Source of the DNA: Sphingomonadaceae bacterium
Lineage (GTDB): Bacteria; Pseudomonadota; Alphaproteobacteria; Sphingomonadales; Sphingomonadaceae
DNA: 34,576 nt
Assembly: GCA_025359685.1 (NCBI GenBank)
Contig: JANYEY010000095.1
Span: 1-34,576 of the forward strand
Direction: 5' to 3'
Made by a program: the position numbers and the translations under genes. Shown in pieces: positions 32,676-34,576 of this stretch (its first letter is position 1; each line of letters begins with the position of its first letter). The notes under the pieces were generated by a model. The model was not told the DNA's origin. It made no database searches and was given only the letters and a program-made list of their open reading frames with translations.

Positions 32676-33179
32676 ATGTCTGCCCTCCAGCCGATTCCCG
32701 ATATCAAGCCAGACGCATTCGATTCGCCCGCTGCGGCGGCGGTGGCGCGCGGGATTTGCCGGCTGTTCGCCCGCAACGATATCTGGTGCTTGCCCGAAAT
32801 GCCGCTCAGGAACGGCCGCCGCGCCGATCTGATGGGGATCGATGCCAAGGGCCACCTGATCATTGTCGAGATCAAGGTGGCGCGCGGCGATTTGCTGGGC
32901 GACGCCAAATGGCCCGAATATCTCGACTATTGCGATCGCTTCTACTGGGGCCTGGCGCCGCATCTCGACCGCAGCTGTATTGAAGAACCCGGCTTCCGGC
33001 CCGAACGCTGCGGGGTGATTGTCGCCGATGGCTATGATGCCGAAATCCTGCGCCCGGCGGCAACCGTCCCGCTCGCCGCAGCGCGGCGGAAGGTTGAGAC
33101 CGAACGGCTCGCCCGCGCGGCGCTGCGGCGGCAACTGGCGCTGGTCGATCCGCAGCATCTGACCCAGTGGAACGGTTGA
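32676..33179 (+). CDS. mmcB: MmcB-family DNA repair protein
   Basis: 167-residue protein of the MmcB (DUF1052) family with a nuclease-like fold. The core shows LPEMPLRNGRRADLMGID, then IIVEIKVARGDLLGDAKWPEY, which carries the D...E-x-K signature of restriction-endonuclease-like proteins, and YWGLAPHLD. In Caulobacter it helps survival of mitomycin C damage and is induced by the SOS response. The start at ATG 32676 is preceded by AGGA 6 bases upstream, and the exact LexA box lies immediately before it. Family and regulation agree. Confidence 0.9.
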   Translation: MSALQPIPDIKPDAFDSPAAAAVARGICRLFARNDIWCLPEMPLRNGRRADLMGIDAKGHLIIVEIKVARGDLLGDAKWPEYLDYCDRFYWGLAPHLDRSCIEEPGFRPERCGVIVADGYDAEILRPAATVPLAAARRKVETERLARAALRRQLALVDPQHLTQWNG

Positions 33180-33212
33180 CCATGCCGGCCGGGCGGGCCT
33201 AACCCGGCGGTA

Positions 33213-34487
33213 GTGATCGAACCTGGACCCACCCAGCCAACCGCGCCGCCGCCAGCCGGGCTGACCGCGCCGGGCCGTCCGCTGGCCCCGTTCCGCTTTC
33301 CCGCGTTCCGCGCGATCTGGACCGCCAACTTCGCCTCGTCGATCGGCTCGATGATCCAGTCGGTCGGCGCTTCGTGGCTGATGACCGACCTCACCGCCTC
33401 GCACCAACTCATCTCGCTGATCCAGTCGTCGACCACCTTGCCGGTCATGCTGCTCGGCATGTTTGCCGGGGCAATTGCCGATAATTACGACCGGCGGCTG
33501 GTGATGCTGGCGGCGCAGTGGCTGATGCTCGCCGCTTCGGCGCTGCTGGCCGCGCTGGCATGGAGCGGCCAGATCGGCCCGTGGTCGCTGATCGCTTTTA
33601 CCCTGCTGGTCGGCTGCGGGACCGCGCTCAACGGCCCGGCGTGGCAGGCCTCGGTCAGGATGCAGGTCGGCCCGGGCGATTTGGCGCAGGCGATTGCGCT
33701 CAACACCATAGCGTTCAACCTGGCGCGCAGCGTCGGCCCGGCGCTGGGCGGCATCCTGATCGCCTTGACCAGTCCGGCGGCAGCCTTCGCGCTCAACGCG
33801 TTCAGCTTCGTCGCGCTGATCGTGGTGCTCGGCCGCTGGCACCCCGAACAACCAAGCCGGACCCGCCAGCCGATGCTCGCCTCGATCGCCACCGGAATCC
33901 GGTTCTGCGCAGGATCCAGCCCGGTTCGCCGCGTGCTGGTGCGCGGCTTTGCTTTCGGGTTTGGCGGGGTCGGCTTCCTCGCGCTGCTCCCGGTGGTGGT
34001 GCGCGCGCAAATCGGCGGCAGCGAATTCGATTATGGCCTGCTGCTCGGCGCGTTCGGCCTGGGGTCGATCCTGACTGCGCTGTGGATCGCGCCGCTCCGC
34101 CGCCGGTTCGGCAGCGAGGCGGTGGTGGGGACGGCATCGGTGCTGTTCGCGCTGGCGCTATTCCCGCTCGCCGCCGCCCACAGCCTGGCTCTCGCGCTGG
34201 CAGCGGGCGTGGTGGCCGGAGGCAGCTGGGTTTCGGCACTGTCGAGCCTGAATGTCGCGATGCAGCTGCGCTCGCCCGAGGCGATTCTCGGGCGCTGCAT
34301 GGCGATCTACCAGGCGGTCACATTCGGCGGGATGGCCCTGGGGGCCTATGTGCTTGGCCTCATCGCCGATCTGCTCTCGGTGGCCGACGCGATCCGCTGC
34401 GCTGCGACGCTGCTGCTGGTCCTCGCCCCGCTGCTCCGCTGGCTCGCCCCGATGCCCGCGCGCGACGAAGGACGGATCCGCGCGTGA
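33213..34487 (+). CDS. MFS exporter (MFS_3 / DHA3-like)
   Basis: 424-residue inner-membrane protein with about 12 helices. The start is FRFPAFRAIWTANFASSIGSM and continues QSVGASWLMTDLTAS, a layout typical of the MFS_3 (enterobactin-exporter-like) group; the intracellular loop has GAIADNYDRRLVML and the middle GPALGGILIALTSP. Likely an efflux pump for a small molecule; the substrate is unknown. It starts at GTG 33213, 33 bases after mmcB. It is followed by the second copy of the palindromic repeat. Confidence 0.85.
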   Translation: MIEPGPTQPTAPPPAGLTAPGRPLAPFRFPAFRAIWTANFASSIGSMIQSVGASWLMTDLTASHQLISLIQSSTTLPVMLLGMFAGAIADNYDRRLVMLAAQWLMLAASALLAALAWSGQIGPWSLIAFTLLVGCGTALNGPAWQASVRMQVGPGDLAQAIALNTIAFNLARSVGPALGGILIALTSPAAAFALNAFSFVALIVVLGRWHPEQPSRTRQPMLASIATGIRFCAGSSPVRRVLVRGFAFGFGGVGFLALLPVVVRAQIGGSEFDYGLLLGAFGLGSILTALWIAPLRRRFGSEAVVGTASVLFALALFPLAAAHSLALALAAGVVAGGSWVSALSSLNVAMQLRSPEAILGRCMAIYQAVTFGGMALGAYVLGLIADLLSVADAIRCAATLLLVLAPLLRWLAPMPARDEGRIRA

Positions 34488-34510
34488 ATTCTGTCCCGCT
34501 CACGCGGGAA

Positions 34511-34576
34511 GCAACACCGGCCCGCTCCCCCGGCCCAACCACCCATTAAGTGTACCCTGTGGGTGGTTGGGCCGGG
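34511..34576. repeat. Long palindromic dispersed repeat, copy 2 (cut by window end)
   Basis: Left arm 34511-34544, 16-base loop 34545-34560, and the first 16 bases of the right arm. The left arm differs from that of copy 1 at two positions; at one of these the partner base has also changed, keeping the pair. The loop matches copy 1 when reverse-complemented (shared octamer CAGGGTAC), so this copy is inserted in the opposite orientation. A small hairpin CCCGC-TCAC-GCGGG precedes it at 34495-34508. Confidence 0.8.

Noticed and set aside
34495..34508. Hairpin CCCGC-TCAC-GCGGG after the MFS gene as a terminator
   Set aside because: Only a 5-bp stem, followed by AAGC rather than T residues.

Overview
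The window looks like a chromosomal piece of a GC-rich alphaproteobacterium, most likely a member of the Sphingomonadales. The evidence is dense GC-rich coding, a GTTC-N7-GTTC LexA box in front of an MmcB-type repair gene, and gene families typical of that order (a POT transporter followed by paired secreted amidohydrolases, NnrU, a heparinase-like gene between rpe and purH, and an HprK/PqqD/B2/AsnB-type lasso peptide operon). This is inference from families; no 16S or other species marker is present.

Layout. Bases 1-1190 hold the 3' part of a large serine recombinase. Bases 1386-7484 form a small integrated island: a 57-bp perfect direct repeat (1386-1442 and 7428-7484) is the 3' part of the tRNA-Leu(UAA) gene at its right edge. 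The island has visibly lower GC and carries a stand-alone protein resembling the RarA/MgsA C-terminal region, a three-gene minus-strand set (coiled-coil protein, membrane-anchored SH3 protein, membrane-anchored SNase-type nuclease), a short gene that may be a reverse-transcriptase remnant, and an integrase whose catalytic domain has been deleted. The island therefore looks locked in place. None of its cargo has an assigned function, and it is the best candidate here for an undescribed system.

From 7513 on the sequence is ordinary chromosome. It holds ihfB; a GntR regulator divergent from a peptide transporter operon (POT transporter, an active-looking amidohydrolase, an amidohydrolase-like protein without the usual metal ligands, and NnrU); dxs with a half-size MFS remnant; GNAT and VOC enzymes; a Fur/Zur-type regulator with a natural His6 tract; and an rpe - heparinase-like - purH minus-strand operon.

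Bases 22434-27593 form a plus-strand operon of lasso-peptide type (HprK-like kinase, PqqD-like recognition protein, B2-like protease, AsnB-like cyclase, ABC exporter). No precursor peptide is visible and the B2 C-terminus appears broken. Next come myo-inositol-1-phosphate synthase, a sugar-phosphate nucleotidyltransferase and a CDP-alcohol phosphatidyltransferase. Together they could make inositol phospholipid through CDP-inositol. After these lie an M20 amidohydrolase, tRNA-Arg(CCG), a small hypothetical gene, SOS-controlled mmcB and an MFS exporter.

Two copies of a long palindromic repeat (7557-7640 and 34511-34576, the second cut by the window end) share compensatory stem changes and have oppositely oriented loops, which marks a dispersed structured repeat family in this genome.
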